From NCBI GenBank assembly GCA_009929445.1, contig SAAL01000010.1:1-52724 (forward strand): a stretch of DNA of 52,724 bases, in the 5' to 3' direction. The stretch is from Bacteroidia bacterium. GTDB lineage: Bacteria > Bacteroidota > Bacteroidia > Bacteroidales > Paludibacteraceae. Within the stretch, counting starts at the first letter, position 1. Each line of letters opens with the position of its first letter. This document shows, piece after piece, positions 42,501 to 51,953 of the stretch. The notes under the pieces were generated by a model. The model had not been told where the DNA came from. It saw only the letters and a program-made list of their open reading frames with translations, and made no database searches. The translations under genes and the position numbers were made by a program.

Positions 42501-43783
42501 ATATTGTTTTGAAAGATGGAATATATCACATGTTTTATAAAACCGAAGGACATGGCAACGGTATCAAACTGGCCACAACAAATTCTCTGACCTCCGGAAA
42601 ATGGACGGAATATCCCGATTATAAACAGCAAACAAAAGATGCAGTGGAAGGTGCGGGAGTTTTCAAGCGGATTAATTCGGATAAATACATACTGATGTAC
42701 GATGTGTACACGAAAGGAAAATATCAGTTTACAGAAAGTTATGATTTACAGAACTTTAACGTTATTGATCAGTCTGTTTCGATGGATTTTCACCCCCGAC
42801 ACGGTACCATCATCCCCATTACTCAGCAGGAACTGGAAAAACTGACTGCTAAATGGGGAACTCCCGGAAAATTCCCGGAATCAGGTCACAATCCCGTAAT
42901 TAAAGGATTCTACGCAGATCCGTCGGTTGTTTACTCCAATAAAACGAATAAATACTACATTTACCCGACAAGTGATGGATACGATGGCTGGTCCGGTACT
43001 TATTTCAAAACATTTTCATCGCCGGATTTATACAACTGGACCGACGAAGGAGTAATCCTCGATTTGAAAAAAGACCTGACCTGGGCCGACAGAAATGCCT
43101 GGGCGCCGGCCATTACAGAAAAGAAAATCAACGGCAAATACAAATATTTTTATTATTTCACTGCTGCTCAAAAAGTGGGTGTGGCAGTTTCGGACGATCC
43201 TGGCGGACCCTTCAAAGATTCAGGGCAACCACTTATTAACTTCAAGCCTGAAGGAATAAACAGAGGTCAGGAAATTGACCCGGAAGTATTTACCGACCCG
43301 AAAACAAATAAAAGTTACCTATACTGGGGCAATGGCTATATGGCTGTAGCTGAGTTAAATGCGGATATGACTTCCATCAAAAAAAATACGATTAAAGTCA
43401 TTACACCCGATAAAACCTTCAGAGAGGGAACGTGTGTTATTTACAGAAATGGGAAATATTATTTCCTCTGGTCGGAAAATGACACGCGCGATCCAAATTA
43501 CCGTGTAAGATATGGAATTGCAGATTCGCCGATGGGACCGATTTCCATTCCTGAAAATAACCTGATTCTGGAAAAAGATGAAAGCAAAGGAATTTACGGA
43601 ACAGGGCATAATTCGGTGCTTCAAATTCCCGGGAAAGATGAATGGTACATTGTTTACCACCGGTTCAACAGACCCGAAGGCATAAAAATGGGCGAAGCTG
43701 CCGGTTTTCACCGCGAAGTATGCATGGATCGGATGGAATTTGATGATAAAGGATTTATAAAAAAAGTGAATGTAACCCCTTAA
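39590..43783 (+). CDS. Trimodular GH127/146-GH43-GH43 secreted arabinan-active enzyme
   Basis: A 1397-aa secreted enzyme with three catalytic modules. Signal peptide 1-24. Residues about 30-620 are a GH127/GH146-type beta-L-arabinofuranosidase with the zinc/thiolate site intact: Glu334 and Cys336 in GPETCNTYN, Cys403 and Cys404 in FWCCVGSG. Residues about 625-790 are a beta-sandwich linker. A first GH43 propeller follows (about 795-1090; Asp848 in GVRDPHIL, Asp in CIDGDIV, Glu in AVEGAGVF) and a second (about 1100-1397; YADPSVV, EIDPEVF, REGTCVIY). Each GH43 has its three acidic residues, so all three modules look active. It would remove alpha- and beta-linked L-arabinofuranose, or xylose, from plant polysaccharides. 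First gene of the operon, 11 bp before GH31. Confidence 0.88.
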   Translation: MSNFKSGFVFFTLLIFGTLAVFAQTDQKISYFSPEDVRLTESPFRHAEEMDMKYLLELSADRLLAPYLREAGLTPKAENYPNWENTGLDGHIGGHYLSALAYMYASTGNAEIKTRLDYMISELKKAQDANDDGYIGGVTGGRAMWKEIGDGKIEAASFGLNGKWVPLYNIHKTFAGLRDAYLTAGSEQAREMLIKFGDWAVNLFSKLTDEQIQNMLRSEQGGLNEVFADITAITGDDKYLKLARRFSHRYILEPLLNKEDKLTGLHANTQIPKVIGFKRIAELDGNKAWSNAALFFWENVTEKRSVSIGGNSVSEHFHPVDDYSRMLSSIEGPETCNTYNMLRLTKLLYKTYPETRFIDFYEKALYNHILSSQNPNTGGLVYFTPMRPGHYRVYSQTQTSFWCCVGSGIENHAKYGEMIYAHSGNNLYVNLFIPSRLNWKEKSTEIVQENNFPADAQTQLTIHPKKTTRFTLKIRYPQWVASPQPEVTINGKPVSVAHVDGYILIDRKWKKNDKVNVKLPMKVVAEQIPDKSSYFSFRYGPIVLAAKTGTENMDGTFADDSRGGHIAHGKQISQKEMPIIVGEKDNLASLVKPVAGEPLTFKLTGLFPEKYSDGMTLIPFHKLHESRYIIYFAQASVEEVDSIRRKIEKEEQEKIRLNAMTVDGVVCGEQQPESDHFIQSENSQTGFVEDIQWRIAKGWFSYQLRNKEKQARSLYVKFFDADRSRNFDIFINDVRITSLSLTGKNGINLQTAVFPIPESEMDKDILTVKFVPLPGSATARMAEVRLLNKNYREEPYSAYLFTYFTGNRVHEEAIRFGISRDGYNFFALNDNNPVIDSKQISSTGGVRDPHILRSQDGKTFYMVVTDMTSSKGWDSNRAMVLLKSTDLVNWTSSVVNIQKKYKNQENLKRVWAPQTIFDPEAGKYLIYWSMQHGDGPDVIYYAYANDEFTDITGEPKPFFFPENKKSCIDGDIVLKDGIYHMFYKTEGHGNGIKLATTNSLTSGKWTEYPDYKQQTKDAVEGAGVFKRINSDKYILMYDVYTKGKYQFTESYDLQNFNVIDQSVSMDFHPRHGTIIPITQQELEKLTAKWGTPGKFPESGHNPVIKGFYADPSVVYSNKTNKYYIYPTSDGYDGWSGTYFKTFSSPDLYNWTDEGVILDLKKDLTWADRNAWAPAITEKKINGKYKYFYYFTAAQKVGVAVSDDPGGPFKDSGQPLINFKPEGINRGQEIDPEVFTDPKTNKSYLYWGNGYMAVAELNADMTSIKKNTIKVITPDKTFREGTCVIYRNGKYYFLWSENDTRDPNYRVRYGIADSPMGPISIPENNLILEKDESKGIYGTGHNSVLQIPGKDEWYIVYHRFNRPEGIKMGEAAGFHREVCMDRMEFDDKGFIKKVNVTP

Positions 43784-43794
43784 TCACATAAGCC

Positions 43795-46173
43795 ATGAAA
43801 AAATACGCATTAGTAATCTTTTTATTGGCAGTTTTTGCCATTCTGCCTGCTCAAAGTTTTCAGAAAACTGAAAACGGAGTAAAAACAAACGTCCAATCAA
43901 TGGATGTAGAAGTACAATTTTATTCTCCTTCTATTGTGCGTATCTTCAAAGCGCCTGAAAATCTCAATCCAAAAAAAGAAAGTTTGTCAGTTGTAAAATC
44001 TCCTGAGAAAGTTGATTTGAAAATTGAAAGAAACGGAGATGTCGTTTCTATCCAAAGCGAAAGTGTGATAGCAGCATTGAATTTGATTTCCGGAAAAGTA
44101 TCTTTTAGTGACGGAAATAACAATCCGCTTTTTACCGAAAAAGATTACGGAGCTCAATTCACTCCTTACAACGATGCCGGCAATAAAACTTTCAGCGTCA
44201 GACAAGCATATCTTTTGGATAAGGAAGAGTCTGTTTATGGACTTGGACAGCAACAGGTGGACAACCTGAATCAGCGAAACACTTCGCATTTTATGCGTCA
44301 GAGAGCCTTGTACGCCAGTGTACCCATTATTCAGTCAACAAAAGGATACGGAATGTTTTGGGATAATTATTCACCGACCACATACACGGATAATCCCCAG
44401 GAAATGTCATTCAATTCTGAAGTGGGCGAATGCATAGACTATTATTTTATGTACGGTGGAAATGCCGATGGAGTGATTGCTCAAATCCGTGATTTGACCG
44501 GCCAGTCACCTATGTTTCCGCTCTGGACTTTTGGTTTTTGGCAGTCGCGCGAACGTTACAAGTCGCAATGGGAAACAATGGAAGTTGTTGATAAATATCG
44601 TGAATTGGGCGTTCCTCTTGATGGAATCATTCAGGATTGGCAGTATTGGGGACCAAATACCAATTGGAATTCGATGAATTTTGATAATCCGGAATTCCCT
44701 GAACCACAAAAAATGATTGACCACATTCATAAGAATAATGCCAAAATTATGATTTCAATCTGGGCATCATTTGGTCCGGATACCAGGCAATACAACGAAT
44801 TAAAGGCAAAAGACGGATTGCTGGAATTCACCACCTGGCCGGAATCAGCGCTTCAAACCTGGCCACCCGACAGAACAAAGCCCTCTGGCGTAAGGGTTTA
44901 CGATGCTTACAACGAAAAAGCCCGCGATATTTACTGGAATCATTTGAACAAAGGATTATTTTCAAAAGGAATAGATGCATGGTGGACAGATTCTACTGAA
45001 CCGGATCATTTGAATGTGCAGGAAAAGGATTTTGATATTGCTACTGCAATGGGAACGTATCGTAGCGTGGTTAATGCATTTCCGCTAATGACAAACAGTG
45101 GAATTTACGACCGTCAGCGTGCCGTTTCTTCCGATAAACGAGTGTATTTACTTACCCGATGTGCATTTGCCGGACAGCAACGATACGGAGCCAATACCTG
45201 GTCGGGTGATGTGGTTTCCAACTGGAATGTATTCAAAAAACAAATCCCAACCGGATTGAATTTCTCTCTAACCGGAATTCCTTACTGGAATACTGACATT
45301 GGAGGCTTTTTCCATTGGGATTATGAAGGTGAAGCAACAAATAAAGCATTTCACGAACTCTACGTCCGTTGGTTTCAATACGGAACGTTTCTTCCTATGC
45401 TTCGTTCGCACGGCAGTGGAGTTAAAAAAGAAATATACAATTTGGGTAAAAAAGGCGACTGGGTGTACGATACAGAGGAAAAATACATAAATCTTCGCTA
45501 CGCCTTGCTCCCTTATCTGTACTCCACAGGTTGGCAGGTTACCAAAAATTCAGGCTCATTCCTCCGTGCATTGTTTATGGATTTTAATGATGATAAGAAA
45601 GTTCATGCCATAAATAATCAGTATATGTTTGGAAAAGCATTTCTGGTAACGCCTGTTACCGAACCGATGTATGTGTTTTCAAAGGAAAACAAATGGAGAA
45701 ATCCCTATGAAGATTTCAGCAAAACCGGAAAGCAGGAAGTTTATCTGCCAAAGGGAACAAAATGGATTGATTTCTGGACAGGAGAAACCTACAATGGCGG
45801 ACAAACTGTAGTGAAAGATGTGCCGATTGATATTATTCCATTGTATGTTCGTGCCGGATCTATCGTTCCATTTGGCCCGAAAGTGCAATACGCTACCGAG
45901 AAAAAATGGGACAATCTGGAGCTAAGAATTTATCCGGGAGATGATGGTGATTTCACGCTTTATGAAGATGAAAATGACAACTACAACTATGAAAAGGGCG
46001 CTTTTTCCGAAATTCCAATTTCGTGGAGTGAAGCAACCAAAACATTGACAATCGGAACAAGAAAAGGAGCTTTCAAAGGAATGCTGAAAAATCGAAAATT
46101 TACCGTTAAGCGAATCGACGGTTCTATAAAAACAGTTTCATACAAAGGAAAAGAAATAAAAGTAAAACTATAA
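43795..46173 (+). CDS. GH31 alpha-xylosidase/alpha-glucosidase
   Basis: A 792-aa secreted GH31 enzyme. Signal peptide 1-20, N-terminal galactose-mutarotase-like domain, then the catalytic barrel with DAWWTDSTEPDH (nucleophile Asp399) and TWSGDVVSNW (acid/base Asp472), and C-terminal beta-sandwich/DUF5110-type domains with the WYDFWTGE-like element TKWIDFWTGETYNGG. The WWTDSTEP variant and length resemble alpha-xylosidases of xyloglucan loci, but alpha-glucosidase activity cannot be excluded. Its stop codon overlaps the next start (TAATG), so it is translationally coupled to the GH27 gene. Confidence 0.9.
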   Translation: MKKYALVIFLLAVFAILPAQSFQKTENGVKTNVQSMDVEVQFYSPSIVRIFKAPENLNPKKESLSVVKSPEKVDLKIERNGDVVSIQSESVIAALNLISGKVSFSDGNNNPLFTEKDYGAQFTPYNDAGNKTFSVRQAYLLDKEESVYGLGQQQVDNLNQRNTSHFMRQRALYASVPIIQSTKGYGMFWDNYSPTTYTDNPQEMSFNSEVGECIDYYFMYGGNADGVIAQIRDLTGQSPMFPLWTFGFWQSRERYKSQWETMEVVDKYRELGVPLDGIIQDWQYWGPNTNWNSMNFDNPEFPEPQKMIDHIHKNNAKIMISIWASFGPDTRQYNELKAKDGLLEFTTWPESALQTWPPDRTKPSGVRVYDAYNEKARDIYWNHLNKGLFSKGIDAWWTDSTEPDHLNVQEKDFDIATAMGTYRSVVNAFPLMTNSGIYDRQRAVSSDKRVYLLTRCAFAGQQRYGANTWSGDVVSNWNVFKKQIPTGLNFSLTGIPYWNTDIGGFFHWDYEGEATNKAFHELYVRWFQYGTFLPMLRSHGSGVKKEIYNLGKKGDWVYDTEEKYINLRYALLPYLYSTGWQVTKNSGSFLRALFMDFNDDKKVHAINNQYMFGKAFLVTPVTEPMYVFSKENKWRNPYEDFSKTGKQEVYLPKGTKWIDFWTGETYNGGQTVVKDVPIDIIPLYVRAGSIVPFGPKVQYATEKKWDNLELRIYPGDDGDFTLYEDENDNYNYEKGAFSEIPISWSEATKTLTIGTRKGAFKGMLKNRKFTVKRIDGSIKTVSYKGKEIKVKL

Positions 46174-47525
46174 TGAGAAAAACGATTTTATTTTTTGCAA
46201 TTATTCTGCTCGGATACAGTTCGGGTGCATCAGCACAATTTAAGTCCGGAGAATTCAAAAACTGGGCAAAAACTCCGCCGATGGGTTGGAACAGCTGGGA
46301 TTGCTACGGCCCGACTGTGGAAGAGCACGAAGTGAAAAGCAATGCCGATTATATGGCAAAGCATTTGAAAAAATACGGCTGGGAATACATTGTGGTGGAT
46401 ATTCGGTGGTTTGTGGAGAATGACAAAGCCGGCGGATACAACCAAACCGACCCTCGCTATGTGCTGGATGAATACGGACGTTATCAGCCGGCTGTGAATC
46501 GTTTCCCCTCAGCAAAAGACGGTAAAGGATTCAAAGAACTGGCCGATTACGTGCACAAAAAAGGATTGAAATTCGGAATTCACATTATGCGTGGCATTCC
46601 GAAGGAAGCTGTTGCTAAAAAGCTTCCAATCAAGGGTACAAACGGAATTACGGCTGATAAAATTTACACCGATTCGATTCAGTGCACTTGGTTAAGAGAT
46701 AATTACACCATTCTGGACGTGCCGGGAGCGCAGGAATATTACAATTCTATATTTGAACTGTATGCGTCTTGGGGAGTGGATTTTATCAAAATCGACGATT
46801 TGTCTCGCCCCTATCATCAGGCTGAAATAGAAATGATCCGCAAGGCAATTGACCGGTGCGAGAGAAAAATCGTTTTGAGTACATCACCGGGTGAAACTCC
46901 CATCGATAAGGCAGACCACGTGAAGGATCATGCCAATATGTGGCGCATGGTGGACGACGTTTGGGACGAATGGCGACATATCACCCATTTGATGAAAATT
47001 TCTGAAAAATGGTACGATTTTATTGAGCCGACATGGCCGGATTGCGATATGATTCCTTTAGGGAGAATTTCAATACGTGGTGAGAGAGGTGCCGACCGGA
47101 TGTCTCGACTGACGAAAGATGAGCAGTACACACTGATGAATCTGTTTACCATTTTCAAATCTCCGCTGATGTTTGGAGGCGATCTGCCAAGCAACGACGC
47201 TTTTACACTATCCTTGTTGACCAATAAAAATGTGTTGAAAATGCACAAAGAAGGAACTGAGGTTCGTCAGCTTTTCCAACAGGATAAAAAACTGGCCATC
47301 ACTTCCAGAAACAGAAAAACAGGCGAGGTTTACCTGGCACTGTTTAATCTTTCGGATGAAAATAACAAGCGGAAAGTGGAGGTAAATCTGAGCGAAATTG
47401 GTATGCAGGAATGCTCTGCAACCGATTTGTGGAGCGGTAAGAAAACCGGATTTTACTCGGATAAAATCAGCGCTGAATTGCCACCGCACGCATCTTTACT
47501 GCTGAAACTGAAAAAGACGAAATAA
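46173..47525 (+). CDS. GH27-like alpha-galactosidase or beta-L-arabinopyranosidase
   Basis: A 450-aa secreted enzyme. Signal peptide 1-21, then TPPMGWNSWDCYGP, the diagnostic opening of GH27/GH36-clan galactosidases, and YIVVDIRWF. The nucleophile motif is WGVDFIKIDDL (Asp208), in place of the common K-Y-D-x-C; the acid/base is in RMVDDVWDEW (Asp261 or Asp262). A C-terminal antiparallel beta domain ends the protein. The altered nucleophile motif and the lack of its usual Cys put it in a divergent subgroup, which could favour arabinopyranose over galactose. Confidence 0.87.
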   Translation: MRKTILFFAIILLGYSSGASAQFKSGEFKNWAKTPPMGWNSWDCYGPTVEEHEVKSNADYMAKHLKKYGWEYIVVDIRWFVENDKAGGYNQTDPRYVLDEYGRYQPAVNRFPSAKDGKGFKELADYVHKKGLKFGIHIMRGIPKEAVAKKLPIKGTNGITADKIYTDSIQCTWLRDNYTILDVPGAQEYYNSIFELYASWGVDFIKIDDLSRPYHQAEIEMIRKAIDRCERKIVLSTSPGETPIDKADHVKDHANMWRMVDDVWDEWRHITHLMKISEKWYDFIEPTWPDCDMIPLGRISIRGERGADRMSRLTKDEQYTLMNLFTIFKSPLMFGGDLPSNDAFTLSLLTNKNVLKMHKEGTEVRQLFQQDKKLAITSRNRKTGEVYLALFNLSDENNKRKVEVNLSEIGMQECSATDLWSGKKTGFYSDKISAELPPHASLLLKLKKTK

Positions 47526-47546
47526 CCATTTAAATAATTGATTGCA

Positions 47547-49346
47547 ATGAAAAGACTGATTTTTTTATTGATTGGCATATTCTCGATTATATCATTGGCA
47601 GCCGGCGAAACCGTTTTGCAGAATGTTTTTTCAAGAAATACGCAGAGTCTGAACGGAAAATGGCACTACATCATCGATCCGTTTGACAACGGATATTTCG
47701 ACTACCGGCTGCGTGTCAATCCGAACGGATTCGGGAAAAACTATCAGGCAAAAAACAAATCCGAACTGGTGGAATACAACTTTGCCACCTCACCGCTGAT
47801 GCAGGTGCCCGGCGACTGGAATACACAGCGGGAACAATTATTTTTCTACGAAGGAAGTATCTGGTTTCAGCGCGATTTTGACTACACTCCCCGGCCGGGA
47901 ACCAAAGTGTTTTTATACTTTGGTGCCGTGAATTATTTGTGCAACGTGTATGTGAACGGTCAGAATGTGGGTATGCACGAAGGTGGATTCACTCCTTTTA
48001 ATTTTGATGTGACCGACAAACTGAAAAGCGGAAACAACTTTGTGGTGCTCCGTGTAAATAACAACCGCAAACCTGAAGGAGTGCCTACGATCAATGCCGA
48101 CTGGTGGAATTACGGCGGAATTACCCGCGAAGTGATGCTCGTGGAAGTGCCCGAAACTTACATTGATGATTATTCGGTCCGGTTAGCCAAAGGCAGCTAC
48201 CAGGAAATAGAAGTGAGCGTTAAGCTGAATTCAGCCGTCGGGGATGTGCCGGTCGAAGTGAACATTCCGGAACTGAAATTCAGTAAAACCATTACCACCG
48301 ATAAGAATGGAAGTTCATCATTTACATTCAAAGCCAAACCTCAGCTTTGGTCGCCGGAGAATCCGAAACTTTATGCCGTGAGGATATCACAGAATTCGGA
48401 AGTACTGGTAGATAAAATCGGATTCAGGCAGATTGAAACTCACAACAAAGACATTTTGCTGAACGGAAAGAAAGTTTTTCTGCGTGGAATCAGCATCCAC
48501 GAAGAAGCCCCTTTCCGGCAGGGCAGAGCCTGGAGCAAAGAAGATGCTGCTGTTTTGTTGGGCTGGGCCAAAGAACTCGGTTGTAACTTTGTTCGTCTGG
48601 CTCATTATCCGCACAACGAAAACATGATCCGTCTGGCCGAAGAAATGGGTTTCATGGTTTGGTCGGAAATTCCGGTTTACTGGACCATCCACTGGGATAA
48701 TCCCGATACTTATCTAAACGCTGCCAATCAGCTCACAGATATGATTGATCGTGATCATAACCGGTGTGCGGTGGTGATATGGTCAATAGCCAATGAAACA
48801 CCACACAGCGATGACCGTAAAGATTTTCTGGCTAAACTGGCCAGGCTGGCCAGGTACAAAGATGAATCACGCCTCATAAGTATGGCCATGGAAGTGACAG
48901 GCGAATCGGCTACGTTGAGTAAAGTGAATGATCCGATGAACGAATACGTGGATATCGTAAGTTTCAACCAGTATCTGGGCTGGTACGGAGGAAATCTGGA
49001 GTCGCCAAAAACGAGAAATTTTGAAATTCCGTACAATAAACCGGTGTTTATCAGCGAATTTGGTGGTGGTGCACTACAGGGTATGCACGGTGATAAAACC
49101 GAGCGTTTCACCGAAGAATATCAGGAAGAGTTATATAAAAACACCCTGGAAATGCTCGATAGAATTGATGGATTCTCGGGCACTTCGCCCTGGATTCTTG
49201 TTGATTTTCACTCACCCAGACGACAATTAACAGGCGTTCAGGATTTTTTCAACCGAAAAGGACTGATTTCCAACGATGGGATTAAGAAAAAGGCGTTCTG
49301 GACGCTGAAAAATTTTTATGAAAATAAAAAAGAACAATATAAATAA
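47547..49346 (+). CDS. GH2 family glycoside hydrolase (beta-galactosidase/beta-glucuronidase type)
   Basis: About 599 aa from the ATG at 47547; the TTG three codons upstream is less likely. After a signal peptide come the sugar-binding jelly roll (VPGDWNTQ, EGSIWFQRDF), an Ig-like domain, and the TIM barrel with VIWSIANETPHS (acid/base Glu417) and VFISEFGGGAL (nucleophile Glu504). The compact size and domain set resemble GH2 beta-glucuronidases. Beta-galactosidase or beta-glucuronidase are both possible; in this operon it would trim galactose or glucuronate side chains from arabinogalactan or xyloglucan. Confidence 0.9.
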   Translation: MKRLIFLLIGIFSIISLAAGETVLQNVFSRNTQSLNGKWHYIIDPFDNGYFDYRLRVNPNGFGKNYQAKNKSELVEYNFATSPLMQVPGDWNTQREQLFFYEGSIWFQRDFDYTPRPGTKVFLYFGAVNYLCNVYVNGQNVGMHEGGFTPFNFDVTDKLKSGNNFVVLRVNNNRKPEGVPTINADWWNYGGITREVMLVEVPETYIDDYSVRLAKGSYQEIEVSVKLNSAVGDVPVEVNIPELKFSKTITTDKNGSSSFTFKAKPQLWSPENPKLYAVRISQNSEVLVDKIGFRQIETHNKDILLNGKKVFLRGISIHEEAPFRQGRAWSKEDAAVLLGWAKELGCNFVRLAHYPHNENMIRLAEEMGFMVWSEIPVYWTIHWDNPDTYLNAANQLTDMIDRDHNRCAVVIWSIANETPHSDDRKDFLAKLARLARYKDESRLISMAMEVTGESATLSKVNDPMNEYVDIVSFNQYLGWYGGNLESPKTRNFEIPYNKPVFISEFGGGALQGMHGDKTERFTEEYQEELYKNTLEMLDRIDGFSGTSPWILVDFHSPRRQLTGVQDFFNRKGLISNDGIKKKAFWTLKNFYENKKEQYK

Positions 49347-49358
49347 AAGGGTGACAAA

Positions 49359-51935
49359 ATGATGAGAATCTGTATTAGCCTGGCGTTATCGCTAATTTTT
49401 TTATTGCAGCTTTCAGCTCAAAGCACCTTAAACAGCAAGCCGGATTCGGTTTATCTTTTGTCGTACGCAACCACCAAAAACCGCGGTCACAACGGCCTGC
49501 ATTACGCTTGGAGCCACGATGGAAAATCCTGGAACAAAGTGAGCAACGAATTTAGTTTTGTAAAAAGCGATTACGGCTCCTGGGGCTCTCAGAAAAGGAT
49601 GTTGTCTCCGTTTGTAATTTTTGGAAAAGACAAAAAATGGCACGCAGTGTGGTCGCTGAATGAAGATGAAAGCCGTTTTGCACACGCCGAATCGGATGAT
49701 TTGATAAGTTGGAGGCGCCAGAGCTATCCCGATATCAAGGAAGGAAATTTTTTGGATCCGATCGTTAGTTTCAATCCCAGTTCAAATAATTATTCGGTTC
49801 TTTTCAAAAGTGGAGATCAGCTTAAGAAAGTTACTACTTCCGATTTTAAAACCTACACCGAAGAAACTTTAATTGCTCAATCCGATTACAAAGATCCTCG
49901 AAAATCTTTTGAAATTGACGGTGAAAATGTAACGGGAAACGTACACAGGGTTTCCTGGTGGACGCTGGAAAAAATTTTAAATCACGCCGAACTCAAAAAT
50001 TACAAAAATCTCCTTTACAGCGAAACGATGAGTCAGGATGCAGTTCGTTTTGCAGGATTAAAACCGGTGGATGTAACAGTAAAAGCCGTACCTGAAAACT
50101 CAAAAGCGATTTCGGATATGCTGATCGGGATTTTTTACGAAGATATTAATTATGCTGCGGACGGCGGGCTCTATGCCGAACTAGTGCAAAACCGGAGTTT
50201 TGAATACACGCCTTCCGACAGGAACAACCGCGATCAGTCGTGGAATCACAGCCATTCGTGGAGCCTTTCGGATCAAAGCGATTTGAAGGTTGAAACTGCT
50301 TCCCCCATTCATGAAAATAATCCAACCTACGCAGTTTTGGATCTGAAAAATCCGGGTGTTGCGTTGTCGAATGTTGGTTTTGCAGGAATTGTGATCAGGC
50401 AGGGAGAAAAGTACGATTTTTCGGTGTTTACCAAACAAATTTCAGGAAAGACCAGTCAGGTGAAAGTTCGCCTTGTTGATGAGAAAGGAGAAATTCTGGC
50501 TGAAAACAACCTGAGAATTCCAACTTCAAAATGGAGCAAACAACAAACCGTATTATCTGCAAAAAGTGGCTCAAATAATGCTGTGCTTCAGTTTATTCCG
50601 TCCGGAAATGGCAAGCTGGCAGTTGACATGGTTTCGCTTTTCCCACAAAAAACTTTCATGGGGAGAAAGAACGGTTTGCGTGCCGATTTAGCACAAACAT
50701 TGGCAGATATGAAGCCTCGTTTTATCCGTTTTCCGGGCGGTTGTGTGGCTCACGGCGATGGAATTCATAATATTTATGACTGGAAAAAAACGGTTGGACC
50801 TATAGAGACCCGTAAAGGACAGCGGAATATCTGGAATTACCACCAAACGGGCGGTTTAGGTTATTTTGAATACTTTCAGTTTTGTGAAGATGTCGGAGCT
50901 GCGCCTCTTCCGGTAGTTGCGGCGGGCGTACCTTGTCAAAATTCAGCTCACGGCGGTCAGAACGGCGGAATCCCTATGTGCGATATGGATGATTATGTTC
51001 AGGATGTACTTGATTTGATTGAGTGGGCAAACGGTGATCCGAAGACTTCCCGATGGGCAAAAATGCGTGCCGATGCCGGTCACCCGAAACCGTTCAACCT
51101 GAAGTATGTCGGCGTGGGAAATGAGGATTTGATTACCGATGTTTTTGAAGAAAGATTCAGGATGATTTACCGGGCGGTGAAAGAAAAATACCCCGATATT
51201 GTGGTGATTGGTACGGTAGGGCCATTCTACGAAGGAACTGATTACGATGAAGGTTGGGAGTTGGCTACCCGATTGAATGTTCCGATGGTCGACGAGCATT
51301 ACTACGTAAGTCCGGGCTGGTACATTCATAATCAGGATTACTACGATAAATACGACCGGACAAAATCGAAGGTTTACCTTGGCGAATATGCCTCGCACCT
51401 TCCCGGCAGGCCGAATAATCTGGAAACTGCACTTACCGAAGCCCTGCATCTGATTAATATTGAGCGAAACGGCGATGTGGTAAGTATGACTTCCTACGCA
51501 CCATTACTCGCAAAAGAGGGTTTCACGCAGTGGAATCCGGATTTGATTTACTTCAATAATACCGAAGTGAAACCAACCGTAGGTTACGAGGTGCAAAAAA
51601 TGTTTGGAAACAATGCCGGAACTCAGTATATTCCAGCCAAAGTCAACGTTGAAAACTGGCGGGAGGACGTGAAAAAACGCTTTGCAATTTCCATTGTGAA
51701 AGAGCCTCAATCGGGTGATTTGATTGTAAAAATGGTGAATTTGTTGCCTGAATCTGCAAATGTGAAATTAGATTTGCCGGTATCAGTTTCTTCCAGGGCT
51801 ACTATGTCAATCCTTACCGGAAATCCGGCCGACCGTAAACTCACCCCAACTACAAGCGAGGTTTCGTTAAGCAAAGATTCTCCGATAGAATTGAAAGCCT
51901 ATTCGCTGACGATTTTGAGGATGAGTGGTAAGTAA
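49359..51935 (+). CDS. GH51 alpha-L-arabinofuranosidase with N-terminal partial GH43-like propeller
   Basis: An 858-aa secreted enzyme. After a signal peptide (1-20), residues about 25-190 look like two or three blades of a GH43-type propeller (GLHYAWSHDGKSW, RFAHAESDDLISW) but lack a complete set of catalytic acids. Then a GH51 protein follows: ISDMLIGIFYEDINYAADGG, a CBM4-like sandwich (about 300-430), FIRFPGGCVAHGD, the acid/base in YVGVGNEDL (Glu589) and the nucleophile in VYLGEYASH (Glu676). It would release alpha-L-arabinofuranose from oligosaccharides. Last gene of the operon; a bidirectional terminator follows. Confidence 0.9.
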   Translation: MMRICISLALSLIFLLQLSAQSTLNSKPDSVYLLSYATTKNRGHNGLHYAWSHDGKSWNKVSNEFSFVKSDYGSWGSQKRMLSPFVIFGKDKKWHAVWSLNEDESRFAHAESDDLISWRRQSYPDIKEGNFLDPIVSFNPSSNNYSVLFKSGDQLKKVTTSDFKTYTEETLIAQSDYKDPRKSFEIDGENVTGNVHRVSWWTLEKILNHAELKNYKNLLYSETMSQDAVRFAGLKPVDVTVKAVPENSKAISDMLIGIFYEDINYAADGGLYAELVQNRSFEYTPSDRNNRDQSWNHSHSWSLSDQSDLKVETASPIHENNPTYAVLDLKNPGVALSNVGFAGIVIRQGEKYDFSVFTKQISGKTSQVKVRLVDEKGEILAENNLRIPTSKWSKQQTVLSAKSGSNNAVLQFIPSGNGKLAVDMVSLFPQKTFMGRKNGLRADLAQTLADMKPRFIRFPGGCVAHGDGIHNIYDWKKTVGPIETRKGQRNIWNYHQTGGLGYFEYFQFCEDVGAAPLPVVAAGVPCQNSAHGGQNGGIPMCDMDDYVQDVLDLIEWANGDPKTSRWAKMRADAGHPKPFNLKYVGVGNEDLITDVFEERFRMIYRAVKEKYPDIVVIGTVGPFYEGTDYDEGWELATRLNVPMVDEHYYVSPGWYIHNQDYYDKYDRTKSKVYLGEYASHLPGRPNNLETALTEALHLINIERNGDVVSMTSYAPLLAKEGFTQWNPDLIYFNNTEVKPTVGYEVQKMFGNNAGTQYIPAKVNVENWREDVKKRFAISIVKEPQSGDLIVKMVNLLPESANVKLDLPVSVSSRATMSILTGNPADRKLTPTTSEVSLSKDSPIELKAYSLTILRMSGK

Positions 51936-51953
51936 AAAAATCAGTATAAATGG

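Noticed and set aside
31744-51935. SusC/SusD as the transporter of the GH127-GH51 hydrolase operon
   Set aside because: They are on opposite strands, separated by the nfeD-like gene, the sigma gene and terminators; a link is possible but not supported by layout.
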